Positions 1 to 7,721 of a stretch of DNA of 33,553 nt are shown one piece after another; the first letter of the stretch is position 1, and the number at the start of each line of letters is the position of its first letter. The notes below the pieces were generated by a model. That model ran no database searches and had not been told where the DNA came from. It was given only the letters and a program-made list of their open reading frames with translations. Origin of the DNA: Roseomonas sp. 18066 (lineage in GTDB: Bacteria > Pseudomonadota > Alphaproteobacteria > Acetobacterales > Acetobacteraceae); the NCBI RefSeq assembly GCF_902706185.1, contig NZ_CACSJM010000060.1:1-33553 (forward strand), written 5' to 3'. The position numbers and the translations under genes were made by a program.

Positions 1-114
1 GGGCGGGGGCGGGTCCGCTTCAGCTTCCACGGTTACAATGGCGCGGCGGATCTCGCCCGCATCCTGCAGGAATTTCCGGCGCTGTGGCAGGAGGCGCAAG
101 CCCAGGCGGCATGA
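1..114 (+). CDS. C-terminal end of a probable class V (PLP-dependent) aminotransferase, partial
   Basis: The frame is open from the left edge and stops at TGA 112-114. The 37 visible residues read as a compact C-terminus with the segment RVRFSFHGYNGAADLARIL followed by a helix and an alanine/glutamine-rich tail. That HGYN-plus-helix ending is typical of class V aminotransferase-fold proteins (cysteine desulfurase or CefD-like). The family call rests on this short tail alone, so the substrate cannot be named. A GC-rich inverted repeat follows about 55 bases downstream. Confidence 0.5.
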   Translation, partial: GRGRVRFSFHGYNGAADLARILQEFPALWQEAQAQAA

Positions 115-167
115 CACCGGCCCGGCGTGGGTGATTCGCTGGGCAACCGGCGAAAAACTGCCCAAAG

Positions 168-193
168 CGCCGCCAGCCCGCGGTCTGGCGGCG
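168..193 (+). terminator. GC-rich stem-loop after the partial aminotransferase gene
   Basis: CGCCGCCAG at 168-176 pairs perfectly with CTGGCGGCG at 185-193 around an 8-base loop. Only a weak T stretch follows (GCATTTCG), so it may stabilise the 3' end rather than act as a classical intrinsic terminator. The rest of 115-276 shows no gene. Confidence 0.4.
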
Positions 194-276
194 GCATTTC
201 GCCCGGTGGCGCGGCTTGCGGGCAGGGGGTGCTGCGGCGGAAGCTGCGGCCCTGGCCACCTGATTGGGAGACCGCC

Positions 277-1299
277 GTGTTCCGACCCTTCGCTGCGCTG
301 CTCGGCGCCTTTGCCACCTTCGGCGTCGCCGCCGCTGTCCAGGCGCAGCCTGTGGCCGACACGGTCGCCACCATCCGCGCCCGTGGCGAGCTGGTCTGCG
401 GCGTCACCGGCGTCACCGCCGGCTTCAGCCTGCCCGACAGCCAGGGCGTGATGCGCGGGCTGGACGCCGATGGCTGCCGCCAGGTCGCCGCCGCCATCCT
501 GGGCGACGGCAACAAGGTGCGCTTCGTGCTGACCACCTCGCAGAACCGCTTCCCGGCGCTGCAATCCGGCGAAGTCGACATGCTGGTGCGCAACACCACC
601 TGGACGCTGGGGCGCGAGGCGGCGCTGGGCCTCGAATTCGCCTCGATCAACTTCTATGACGGCACCGGCTTCATGGTGAAGAAGTCGCTCGGCGTCACCT
701 CGGCCAGGCAGCTGGACGGCGCCTCGGTCTGCGTGCAGCCGGGCAGCACCACCGAGCTGAACCTGACCGATTATTTCCGCGCCAACAAGCTGCGGCTGAA
801 CCCGCTGGTCATCGAGAATCTCGAGGAGCTGCGCAGCGCCTTCATCAATGGCCGCTGCGACGTCTTCACCACCGACGCCTCGTCGCTGGCCGCCTTCCGC
901 TTCTCGCAGGGCGCCAATGCCGAGCAGTATCTGCTGCTGCCCGAGATCATCTCGAAGGAGCCGCTGGGGGCTGCCGTGCGCAAGGGCGACTGGAAGTTCT
1001 TCGACATCGTCCGCTGGGCGCATTTCGCCGGCCTGACCGCCGAGGAGATGGGCATCACCCAGGCCAATGTCATGAGCTTCGCCGACAACCAGAACCCCGA
1101 CGTGCAGCGCTTCATGGGCCGCAGCGGCGACCTGGGCAAGATGCTGGGCCTGGCGCCGGACTGGGCGGTGAATGTCATCAAGTCGGTCGGCAATTTCGGC
1201 GAGATGTGGGAGCGCAGCATCACCCCGCTCGGCGTGCAGCGCGGCATCAACAACCTCTGGACCAAGGGTGGCCTGCAATACGCCCCCCCGATGCGGTGA
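277..1299 (+). CDS. Amino-acid ABC transporter substrate-binding protein (AapJ-like)
   Basis: Predicted periplasmic receptor that would deliver L-amino acids to an ABC importer. The GTG start at 277 is chosen because GGGAG (266-270) sits six bases upstream and a clean signal peptide follows: MFRPF, a hydrophobic run to about residue 21, then AQA before the mature start. The mature part opens with a family-3 binding-protein strand (ADTVATIRARGELVCGV) and later shows GLDADGCRQVAAAILGD and a VCVQPGSTTELNL segment, both characteristic of the AapJ/general L-amino-acid receptor branch. The length of 340 residues matches that family. No permease or ATPase gene is nearby, so it is an orphan receptor here; partners must lie elsewhere. 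A strong terminator follows directly. Confidence 0.85.
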   Translation: MFRPFAALLGAFATFGVAAAVQAQPVADTVATIRARGELVCGVTGVTAGFSLPDSQGVMRGLDADGCRQVAAAILGDGNKVRFVLTTSQNRFPALQSGEVDMLVRNTTWTLGREAALGLEFASINFYDGTGFMVKKSLGVTSARQLDGASVCVQPGSTTELNLTDYFRANKLRLNPLVIENLEELRSAFINGRCDVFTTDASSLAAFRFSQGANAEQYLLLPEIISKEPLGAAVRKGDWKFFDIVRWAHFAGLTAEEMGITQANVMSFADNQNPDVQRFMGRSGDLGKMLGLAPDWAVNVIKSVGNFGEMWERSITPLGVQRGINNLWTKGGLQYAPPMR

Positions 1300-1319
1300 T
1301 TTTCTAAGGGGTCCGACAT

Positions 1320-1350
1320 GGGGTCCTGGGAAACCAGGGCCCCTTTTTTT
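1320..1350 (+). terminator. Rho-independent terminator of the amino-acid receptor gene
   Basis: A 10-bp stem (1320-1329 with 1334-1343, one G-U pair) closes a GAAA tetraloop and is followed by seven T residues (1344-1350). It is the clearest intrinsic terminator in the window and isolates the receptor gene from the deacetylase operon. Confidence 0.92.
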
Positions 1351-1363
1351 GTACCCGAAGAAG

Positions 1364-1377
1364 CCGAACTGATTCGG
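1364..1377. promoter_or_regulatory. Possible operator elements upstream of the deacetylase operon
   Basis: CCGAA (1364-1368) and TTCGG (1373-1377) form a short inverted repeat. A second pair, GACCGT (1392-1397) and ACGGTC (1415-1420), lies between it and the deacetylase start. The downstream TetR gene could act here on its own operon. The arms are short and the assignment is inference only. Confidence 0.25.
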
Positions 1378-1447
1378 TCATGATTCCGCTTGACCGTTGG
1401 CGAGGCCACGTGGGACGGTCCAAAACCGGAAGAAAATCGGATTTGGC

Positions 1448-2476
1448 ATGAAGGTCCTGTTCAGCCCGCGCCACGCCCTGCACGCGCCGAAGCGGGTGAT
1501 GCGGCTGGGCGGTTTCTCCGCCGGGCGCGACGTGCCGGAGCGGGCCGAGCAGCTGCTGGCCACCGTGCGCGCCGGCGGCCACGAGATCTGTGACGCCGCC
1601 GAACATGGCCGCGGCCCGGTCGCCGCCGTGCACACGCCGGAATATCTCGACTTCCTCGAGACCGCGCATCGCGACTGGACCGCCTTGCCCGGCGCCTCGG
1701 ATGAAGTGCTGCCCTCGCATTTCCCGGTGCGCGGCATGGTCGGCGGCTATCCGCGCTCGGTGGTGGGGCGCGCCGGATACCACATGCATGACCAGCTGGC
1801 GCCGATCGGGCCGGGCACTTTCGACGCGGCCCTGGCCTCGGCCAATCTGGCGGCGGATGCGGCGGCGCGGCTGCTGGCCGGCGAGCGCGTCCTCTACGCG
1901 CTGTGCCGCCCCTCCGGCCACCATGCCTATGCCGATATGGGCGGCGGGGCGACCTATCTGAACAATGCCGCCATCGCCGCGCAGGCCCTGCGGCAGCGGA
2001 TGCGCCGCGTCGCGGTGATCGACATCGATGTCCACCACGGCAACGGCACCCAGGGCATCTTCTACGGCCGCGACGATGTTCTGTTCGTCTCGCTGCATCG
2101 CGACCCGGTCGACTACCATCCCTACACGGTCGGCTATGCGCATGAGCGGGGGGAGGGCGCTGGGCTCGGCCACAACCTCAACCTGCCGCTGCCGGCCATG
2201 GCGCAGGACGCCGCCTATCTCGAGGCTTTGGAAGTCGCCTGCCGCCGCATCGACAGCTTCGCGCCGGAAGCGCTGGTGGTCTCGCTCGGCTTCGACGCGC
2301 ATGCCGAGGATCCGAGCCAGGGGCTGGCGCTCAGTTTTTCTGCGTTCCGCGCCATCGGCGAGCGGCTGGCGCGGCTCGGCCTGCCGACGGCGCTGGTGCA
2401 GGAGGGCGGCTATGCCGTCGGCAATCTCGGCCAGTGCCTGACGGAATTCTTCGCCGGCTTCGAGGGCGCGGCATGA
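1448..2476 (+). CDS. Acetylpolyamine amidohydrolase-like histone deacetylase family protein
   Basis: Zn-dependent deacetylase predicted to remove acetyl groups from acetylated polyamines or related amines. All arginase/deacetylase-fold active-site residues are visible: the HH pair in SGHHA (158-159), zinc ligands D194 and H196 in IDIDVHHGNGT, D283 in GFDAH and the catalytic Tyr322 in EGGY. The 342-residue length and the segment LAPIGPGTFDAALASA point to the acetylpolyamine amidohydrolase branch rather than AcuC. The ATG at 1448 gives the usual KVLFSPRHALH start; no strong Shine-Dalgarno is seen. The stop overlaps the next gene as ATGA, so the gene is translationally coupled to the TetR regulator and, through it, to the aminotransferase. 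Confidence 0.88.
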   Translation: MKVLFSPRHALHAPKRVMRLGGFSAGRDVPERAEQLLATVRAGGHEICDAAEHGRGPVAAVHTPEYLDFLETAHRDWTALPGASDEVLPSHFPVRGMVGGYPRSVVGRAGYHMHDQLAPIGPGTFDAALASANLAADAAARLLAGERVLYALCRPSGHHAYADMGGGATYLNNAAIAAQALRQRMRRVAVIDIDVHHGNGTQGIFYGRDDVLFVSLHRDPVDYHPYTVGYAHERGEGAGLGHNLNLPLPAMAQDAAYLEALEVACRRIDSFAPEALVVSLGFDAHAEDPSQGLALSFSAFRAIGERLARLGLPTALVQEGGYAVGNLGQCLTEFFAGFEGAA

Positions 2477-3108
2477 GCGCGGCGCCGCGCCAGGCGCGCG
2501 GGCTGGCCCGGCTGGAGGTGATCCTCGATGCCGGCGATGCGGTGATCCAGCGTCGCGCCAGCACCGAGCTCAGCCTGCAGGAGGTCGCCGCCGAGGCCGG
2601 GCTGCCGGTCGCCTCGGTCTATCACTATTTCCAGGGCAGCCAGGCGCTGCTGCTGGCCCTGGCGCAGCGCTACATGCAGGGCTTCGAGGCGCTGGCCGAA
2701 AGCCGTGTCGACCCCGGCAAGATCGACAGCTGGGCCGATCTGTCGCAGCTGCATGCCGAGCGGTCGCTGGCCTTCTACCGCGCGCATCCGGTGGCCATGC
2801 GGCTGCTGCTGGGCCCCGAGAGCGGCTGGCAGATCCGCGCCGCCGACCTCGCCGCCAACCGCCGCATCGGCGCCATCCAGTATCGCCGGCTGCTGTCCTT
2901 CTTCCAGGTCGCCGGGAGCGAGACGCTGGAGCGCGCCTTCACCACCTCGGTCACCATCGGCGACGCCGTCTGGGCGCTGGGCTTCGCGGAAGACGGCGAT
3001 GTCTCGCCGGCGCGGGCCGAAGAGTCGCTGCGGGCGCGGCTGGCCTATCTGCGCCTCCATCTCGGCGAGATCATCGAGAAACGCGAAACCCCCGGAGCGG
3101 AAGCATGA
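2473..3108 (+). CDS. TetR family transcriptional regulator
   Basis: A DNA-binding repressor of 211 residues. The N-terminal helix-turn-helix is clear: LSLQEVAAEAGLPVASVYHYFQGSQALL, roughly residues 34-61, with the YHYF hinge typical of TetR. The rest is a helical ligand-binding domain without a family-specific signature. The ATG start overlaps the deacetylase stop by four bases and its own stop overlaps the aminotransferase start by four bases. Placement between the two enzymes suggests it controls this operon and senses a substrate or product, perhaps an amine; that is inference. Confidence 0.88.
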   Translation: MSAAPRQARGLARLEVILDAGDAVIQRRASTELSLQEVAAEAGLPVASVYHYFQGSQALLLALAQRYMQGFEALAESRVDPGKIDSWADLSQLHAERSLAFYRAHPVAMRLLLGPESGWQIRAADLAANRRIGAIQYRRLLSFFQVAGSETLERAFTTSVTIGDAVWALGFAEDGDVSPARAEESLRARLAYLRLHLGEIIEKRETPGAEA

Positions 3109-4028
3109 GCGCGAACCCCTTTGCCGACGGCGCTGCCTATGTGAAGGGGCGCTTCGTGCCCTTCGCCGAGGCCAGCATCCCCGTCACCGACTGGGGCTTC
3201 ACCCGGTCGGATGTCGTCTATGACGTCGTCCATGTCTTCCAGGGCGGCTTCTTCCGGCTCGACGACCACCTGGACCGGTTCGAACGCGCCATGCAGCGTC
3301 GGCGCCTTGCTCCGCCCGAGGACCGCGCGGCGATCGAGGCGGTGCTGCATCGCTGCGTCGCGCTCTCCGGGCTGCAGGATGCCTATGTCGCCATGGTGAC
3401 CAGCCGCGGCAAGCCGAAGGTCGCGGGGTCGCGCCGCCCGGCTGATTGCGAGAACCACCTGATCGCCTATGCCATCCCCTGGATCGACGTGATCCCGAAG
3501 GATGTGCAGGAGCGCGGCGCGCATCTGTGGATCGCGGGCACGCCGCGGGTGCCGGATGCCTCGGTCGATCCGACGGTGAAGAACTACCAGTGGAACGACC
3601 TGACCTCCGGGCTGATGGAGGCGCATGACGAAGGCTATGACACCGCCGTGCTGTGCGATGCCGCCGGCTACGTCACCGAAGGCCCTGGCTTCAACATCTT
3701 CATGGTCAAGGATGGCCGGGTGCTGACGCCGGATCGCGGCAGCCTGCAGGGGATCACCCGGCGCTCGGTGCTGGAGCTGTGCGAGCAGCTCGGCATTCCT
3801 GCCGAGATCGCGCCAATCACCCGCGAGCTGTTCGAAGATGCCGACGAGATCTTCGCCGCCACCACGGCAGGCGGCGTCATGCCGGTGTCGCGGCTGGGCA
3901 AGCGCATCATGGGCAACGATCGCCCGGGGCCGCTGTCGCGGCAGCTAAAAGAGACCTATTGGCGCCGCCATGCCGAGGGGTGGCACCGGACACCGGTGCG
4001 ACCGCTCGAGGACATGGCGGCGGAGTAG
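3105..4028 (+). CDS. Class IV aminotransferase (BCAT fold; possibly R-amine:pyruvate type)
   Basis: PLP-dependent transaminase of 307 residues. The Schiff-base lysine is K159 in VKNYQWNDL, and the phosphate-binding region is seen at TEGPGFNIFMV and LQGITRRSVLEL. The first half carries SDVVYDVVHVFQGGFFRLDDH where BCATs have a YGDGVFEG-type motif; a YDV-type motif at this position is typical of the (R)-selective amine transaminase group and its relatives. Substrate is therefore more likely an amine or unusual amino acid than a branched-chain amino acid, but motif reading cannot settle this. It is the third gene of the deacetylase/TetR operon and ends only four bases before the convergent nitroreductase gene. 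Confidence 0.82.
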   Translation: MSANPFADGAAYVKGRFVPFAEASIPVTDWGFTRSDVVYDVVHVFQGGFFRLDDHLDRFERAMQRRRLAPPEDRAAIEAVLHRCVALSGLQDAYVAMVTSRGKPKVAGSRRPADCENHLIAYAIPWIDVIPKDVQERGAHLWIAGTPRVPDASVDPTVKNYQWNDLTSGLMEAHDEGYDTAVLCDAAGYVTEGPGFNIFMVKDGRVLTPDRGSLQGITRRSVLELCEQLGIPAEIAPITRELFEDADEIFAATTAGGVMPVSRLGKRIMGNDRPGPLSRQLKETYWRRHAEGWHRTPVRPLEDMAAE

Positions 4029-4032
4029 AAAA

Positions 4033-4842
4033 CTACTTCAGGCCGAAGCCCAGCGTCGTCAGGGCCGCCCGCATGCGGTCGCGCCCCGACAGGGCGGCGG
4101 CATCGGCCAGGCGGGACAGCATGCGCGGCACCCAGCGCTGGCTGCCCTGGCCGACGCGGGTGGAGAATTCCTCCATGGCGGCGTCGTAGCGGGTGACGGC
4201 GGCAGCATCGGCGGGCTCGGCGCGGTAGGTCTCGTGGTGCAGCACCACCGATTGCGGCAGGCGCGGCTTGACGGCGCTGTGCGGGCCTTGCACCGGCCAG
4301 CCCACGCCCATGCCGAACAGCCCCATGGCGCCGGGCGGCAGGCCGAGCTCCGCCGCCACCGGCTCGGGCTGGTTGCGCAGGGCGCCGATGTAGCAGGTGC
4401 CGAGGCCCAGCGCCTCGGCGGCGATGGTGGCGTTCTGCGCCGCCAGCGCCGCGTCGATGGCGGCGACCATGAAGGATTCGAGATAGTCGAGGCCGCTCAG
4501 GTCCTGGCCCTGCGCGGCGCCGAGGGCGCGGTTGCGCGACAGGTCGGCGACCCAGACCAGGAAGAGCGGCGCCTCGGCGACGAAGCCCTGGCCGGCGGCC
4601 AGGCCGGCCAGGCGGGCGCGGCGGGCCGGGTCGGTGACGGCGATGACGCTCCAGCTTTGCAGGTTGGAGGAGGTGGCGGCGGATTGCGCCGCGGCGACCA
4701 GGGTTTCGACCAGGTTCTCGGGCAGGGCGCGGCCGGTGTCGAAGCGTCGGACGGTGCGGTGCTGCAGCAGCGCGTCGATGGTGGGGTTGTGCAGGATGGC
4801 GCTGGGGGCGTCGCCGGCGGCGTAGCGTTGTGCGAGGGACAT
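4033..4842 (-). CDS. NADPH-dependent oxidoreductase, nitroreductase (NfsA-like) family
   Basis: FMN-dependent cytoplasmic flavoreductase of 269 residues. Recognisable features are the RTVRRFDTGRALPE start of the nitroreductase domain (about residues 29-42), AATSSNLQSWSVIAV (FMN phosphate contact), the helix AAIDAALAAQNATIAAEALGLGTCYIGALRN and the GVGWP segment. The C-terminal extension after GVGWP is typical of the NfsA/Frp branch. The natural acceptor is unknown. It is convergent with the aminotransferase gene, so it is not part of that operon. The upstream SD is weak. Confidence 0.82.
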   Translation of the reverse strand: MSLAQRYAAGDAPSAILHNPTIDALLQHRTVRRFDTGRALPENLVETLVAAAQSAATSSNLQSWSVIAVTDPARRARLAGLAAGQGFVAEAPLFLVWVADLSRNRALGAAQGQDLSGLDYLESFMVAAIDAALAAQNATIAAEALGLGTCYIGALRNQPEPVAAELGLPPGAMGLFGMGVGWPVQGPHSAVKPRLPQSVVLHHETYRAEPADAAAVTRYDAAMEEFSTRVGQGSQRWVPRMLSRLADAAALSGRDRMRAALTTLGFGLK

Positions 4843-4903
4843 GGGGGCGGGCTCCGGTAGATGTTCCGCCGCAGGCTAAGCGTAGCTCCTGCCAAGGCCA
4901 ATG

Positions 4904-4947
4904 GAGAGAAAGAAAAGAAGGGGGTCCGGGGGAATTCATTCCCCCGG
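4904..4947 (-). terminator. Terminator of the Bug receptor gene
   Basis: CCGGGGGAAT (4926-4935) and ATTCCCCCGG (4938-4947) form a perfect 10-bp stem with a 2-base turn. Reading on the minus strand the stem is followed by a C run and then a T-rich tract (complement of 4905-4918). It sits just after the stop of the minus-strand receptor gene. Confidence 0.75.
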
Positions 4948-4959
4948 CGCTTGCTGTTG

Positions 4960-5958
4960 CTACTCGGCGCGGATGTTGCGCTTGCGGATGAGGGCGCCCC
5001 AGCGCTCCCCTTCGGCGGCGAGATAGGCGGGGAAGGCTTCGGCGCTGCCACCGATCACGTCGATCGAGGCGGCGTCGAGCTTGCCGCGCATGCCGGGGTC
5101 CTTCAGCGCCGCGGCGGCGGCTTCCGACAGCTTCGCCACGATGGCGGGCGGCGTGCCGGCCGGGGCGAAGAAGCCGAAGTCGTTGGTGGCGTGGTAGCCG
5201 GCCAGCCCGCTTTCGACGAGCGTCGGCACGGTGGGCGCCTTGGGGTCGCGGGCGCGGCTGGTCACCGCCAGGCCGCGCAGCTCGCCCGAGGCCAGGTAGG
5301 GCAGGGCGGTCACGGAATCGACGAAGCCCATGCTGGTCTCCTTGGCCAGGATCGCCTGCAGCGCCAGGCCGCCGGAGCGGTAGGGGACGTGCAGCATCTC
5401 GATCCCCGCCATGTCCAGCATCAGCTCCGGCGCCAGCTGCCCGACCGTGCCGGCGCCCGGCGAGGCGTAGGACAGTTTCGCGGGCTCGGCCTTGGCGGCG
5501 GCGACCAATCCAGCGAAATCGCGGATCGGGCTGCTGGCGGGGACGCAGATGAACATGGCGTTGCTCGCCAGCAGCGAGATCGGCGCGAAGGCGGTGGCCG
5601 GGTCATAGGGCAGCGGGCTGAACAGGAAGGGGGCCAGGGCGAAGGTGCCGGTCGGCGCCACGTCCAGGGTGTAGCCATCGGGGCGGGCGCGGGCGAGGGT
5701 CGCATGGCCGACCGTGCCGCTGCCGCCGGCGCGGTTCTCGACGACGAAGCTGCCGCCGAGCGAGGCCGACAGCGCCTGTGCCAGCAGCCGCGCCACGAAG
5801 TCGGTGGAGCCGCCGGGGGCGAAGGGCACGATCACGGTGACGGCGCGGCTGGGATAGGGCGGCGTGCCTTGCGCGAGCGCCGGAGCCGCGAGCCCCGCCA
5901 GCGACGCGCCCAGCAGCATGCGCCGGCCGATGCCGTTCTTCTCTTCGATCTTGTTCAT
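4960..5958 (-). CDS. Bug/TctC family tripartite tricarboxylate transporter substrate-binding protein
   Basis: Periplasmic receptor of 332 residues for a carboxylate or related solute. The ATG at 5958 is preceded by AGGAA seven bases away. The N-terminus has a twin-arginine-like signal (RR at 12-13, then a hydrophobic run to ALAQ near residue 30). The mature protein begins YPSRAVTVIVPFAPGGSTD, the first Bug-family signature loop, followed by VVENRAGGSG, YASPGAGTVGQL and VPYRSGGLALQ. No TctA/TctB membrane genes are present, the normal state for Bug receptors. It lies 32 bases after the AroQ-like gene on the same strand, so the two are probably co-transcribed and controlled by the divergent GntR regulator. 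Confidence 0.9.
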   Translation of the reverse strand: MNKIEEKNGIGRRMLLGASLAGLAAPALAQGTPPYPSRAVTVIVPFAPGGSTDFVARLLAQALSASLGGSFVVENRAGGSGTVGHATLARARPDGYTLDVAPTGTFALAPFLFSPLPYDPATAFAPISLLASNAMFICVPASSPIRDFAGLVAAAKAEPAKLSYASPGAGTVGQLAPELMLDMAGIEMLHVPYRSGGLALQAILAKETSMGFVDSVTALPYLASGELRGLAVTSRARDPKAPTVPTLVESGLAGYHATNDFGFFAPAGTPPAIVAKLSEAAAAALKDPGMRGKLDAASIDVIGGSAEAFPAYLAAEGERWGALIRKRNIRAE

Positions 5959-5990
5959 TGGGACGTTCCTCGGGGTGGCTTCGAAAGACT

Positions 5991-6428
5991 CTAGGCGTCG
6001 GCAAGAAGATCCAGCATCGCCGTGACCGCCGTCGCATAGCCGCGCGCGCCGAGGCCGGCGATCACCGCCGTCGCCACGCCGGAGACCAGCGAATGCTGGT
6101 GCAGCGCGTCGCGGCGGTGGATGTTGGAGATATGCAGCTCGATGATCGGCTGCGGCACCATGCGCAGCGCATCGACCAGCGGGATGGAGCGGAAGGACAG
6201 GCCGGCCGGGTTGATGATCAGCCCGTCGGCCGGCGCGTCGATCGCCGCGTGGATCCAGTCGATCAGCTGGCCTTCCCAATTGGTCTGGCGGAAGACGATC
6301 TCCGCCGCGCCGGCCGCGGTGCGGCACAGGGCCTCGACCTCGGCGAGGGTGGTGCGGCCGTAGATCTCGGGCTCGCGCTGGCCCAGCCGGTTCAGGTTGG
6401 GGCCGTTCAGGACATGGATGACAGGCAA
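5991..6428 (-). CDS. aroQ: Type II 3-dehydroquinate dehydratase-like protein with altered substrate site
   Basis: Small flavodoxin-like-fold protein of 145 residues, normal AroQ length. Conserved parts: NGPNLNRLGQREPEIYG (catalytic Arg18 and Tyr23), the INP strand (Asn73) and ELHISNIHRR (His99, Arg106). Two usually invariant substrate contacts differ: the His of the THTS motif is Phe79 in the sequence AGLSFRS, and the second Arg after the HISN block is His110. The fold and proton-transfer residues are kept but the ligand pocket is changed, so it may act on a different cyclic acid. Its place upstream of a Bug receptor and opposite a GntR regulator suggests a catabolic rather than shikimate-pathway role. 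Confidence 0.8.
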   Translation of the reverse strand: MPVIHVLNGPNLNRLGQREPEIYGRTTLAEVEALCRTAAGAAEIVFRQTNWEGQLIDWIHAAIDAPADGLIINPAGLSFRSIPLVDALRMVPQPIIELHISNIHRRDALHQHSLVSGVATAVIAGLGARGYATAVTAMLDLLADA

Positions 6429-6475
6429 GGCGAGGCTCCCTCGGCGCTTCTAAGCCCCAGGCTGGCTCATGACGG

Positions 6476-6517
6476 CATCGGAATCAACATCGGAATCACG
6501 AATCATCCGATGATTCG
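6476..6517. promoter_or_regulatory. Candidate GntR operator between aroQ-like gene and regulator gene
   Basis: A perfect 19-bp palindrome with 9-bp arms and one central base lies at 6499-6517 (CGAATCATC-C-GATGATTCG). Directly before it the 11-mer CATCGGAATCA occurs twice in tandem, at 6476-6486 and 6488-6498, and another GGATGAT half-site lies at 6528-6534. The cluster sits in the 170-base region shared by the two divergent transcripts, where an FCD-type GntR regulator would be expected to bind. Confidence 0.6.
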
Positions 6518-6598
6518 CCAAAAGACGGATGATAATGCCACCATCTTGCGCTGCGCCGCGCCCGGTGCATGCTGGGCGCGCGCCGGGGAGGGCGATGG

Positions 6599-7318
6599 AT
6601 GGACGAGCAGACCGTGGGGGAGGGCGCCTATCGCCGCATCCGCGCCGATATCCTGTTCGGCCGGCTGGCGCCCGGGCAGCGGCTGGGGCTGGACGCCATG
6701 CGCGAACGCTACGGCGCCAGCGTCAGCACCTTGAGAGAGCTGCTCAGCCGGCTGAGCTCGGAAGCCCTGGTGGTGGCCGAGGGCCAGCGCGGCTTCGAGG
6801 TCGCCCCGGTCTCGGCCGAGGATTTTCGTGAGGTCGCGGCGCTGCGCCTGCTGCTGGAACAGCATGCGCTGCAGGAAAGCTTCGCCGCCGGCGGGCTGGA
6901 ATGGGAAGGGCGCGTGGTCGCCGCGCATCACAAGCTGGCGGCGCTGGAACGCGCGCTGCTGGCGGGCGACGCCGCCGAGCCCGCGCAATGGAAGCGCTAT
7001 GACTGGGAATTCCACCATGCGCTGATCTCGGCCTGCGGCTCGCGGGCGCTGCTGCAGGCGCATTCGGCGGTCTATGACCGCTACCTGCGCTACCAGATGG
7101 TGGCCGTCATCTTCCGCGGCGCCATCGCGGCGGAAGAGCACCAGCGGCTGCTGGAGCATGCCCTGGCCCGCGACGTGGCCGCCGCCCAGGCGGTGCTGCG
7201 CGCCCATGTCGATGGCTGCGTCGACCAAGTGCTGGCCGCCGGCCTGCTCGACCCCTTCACCGGGGCGCCGGCGGCCGCCGAGGCGCCGCCCCGCCGCAAG
7301 CGCGCGCCCTTGCGGTAG
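6599..7318 (+). CDS. GntR family transcriptional regulator, FadR/FCD subfamily
   Basis: Regulator of 239 residues with an N-terminal winged helix (YRRIRADILFGRLAPGQRL, then the recognition region GASVSTLRELLSRLSSEALV) and a C-terminal all-helical FCD ligand-binding domain. FCD metal/ligand residues are visible in YDWEFHHALISACGS and in the late EHQRLLEHALARD segment. The start at 6599 is preferred because GGGGAG (6585-6590) is eight bases away. It is divergent from the AroQ-like/Bug operon, whose inducer it probably senses. The tail is basic (PPRRKRAPLR), which is unusual but short. Confidence 0.88.
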   Translation: MDEQTVGEGAYRRIRADILFGRLAPGQRLGLDAMRERYGASVSTLRELLSRLSSEALVVAEGQRGFEVAPVSAEDFREVAALRLLLEQHALQESFAAGGLEWEGRVVAAHHKLAALERALLAGDAAEPAQWKRYDWEFHHALISACGSRALLQAHSAVYDRYLRYQMVAVIFRGAIAAEEHQRLLEHALARDVAAAQAVLRAHVDGCVDQVLAAGLLDPFTGAPAAAEAPPRRKRAPLR

Positions 7319-7345
7319 GCGCGCGGCTGCGGCAGGAGGGCGGGC

Positions 7346-7681
7346 ATGAGCATCTCCTACCTGTGGCTCGCCATCGCCATCGTGGCGGAGGTGGCGGCGA
7401 CCTCGGCGCTGAAGGCGGCCGACGGCTTCACCAAGCTGGTGCCCAGCGTGATCACCGTGGTGGGCTATGCCATCGCCTTCCTCTGCCTGTCGCTGACGCT
7501 GCGCACCATCCCGGTCGGCATCACCTATGCCATCTGGTCCGGCGTCGGCATCGTGCTGATCTCGGCGGTGGCCTGGGTCTGGTACCGGCAGAGCCTGGAC
7601 CTGCCGGCGATGATCGGCATGGGGCTGATCATGGCGGGGGTGCTGGTGATCAATCTTTTCTCCCGCACCGCCGGGCATTGA
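7346..7681 (+). CDS. SMR family small multidrug efflux protein (EmrE/QacE-like)
   Basis: Inner-membrane protein of 111 residues with four transmembrane helices, driven by proton exchange. The essential membrane glutamate is E15 in AIVAEVAATSALKAADGFT, and the YAIWSGVGIVLIS motif of helix 3 is intact. These match the drug/quaternary-ammonium branch rather than guanidinium exporters, judged by motif only. A GGAGG sequence at 7335-7339 supports the ATG at 7346. It starts 27 bases after the GntR gene and may share its transcript, although a functional link is not evident. Confidence 0.9.
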   Translation: MSISYLWLAIAIVAEVAATSALKAADGFTKLVPSVITVVGYAIAFLCLSLTLRTIPVGITYAIWSGVGIVLISAVAWVWYRQSLDLPAMIGMGLIMAGVLVINLFSRTAGH

Positions 7682-7721
7682 CCGCGCTACCCTCCCACCC
7701 CCCAGGGGAGGAGAGGTCGCG

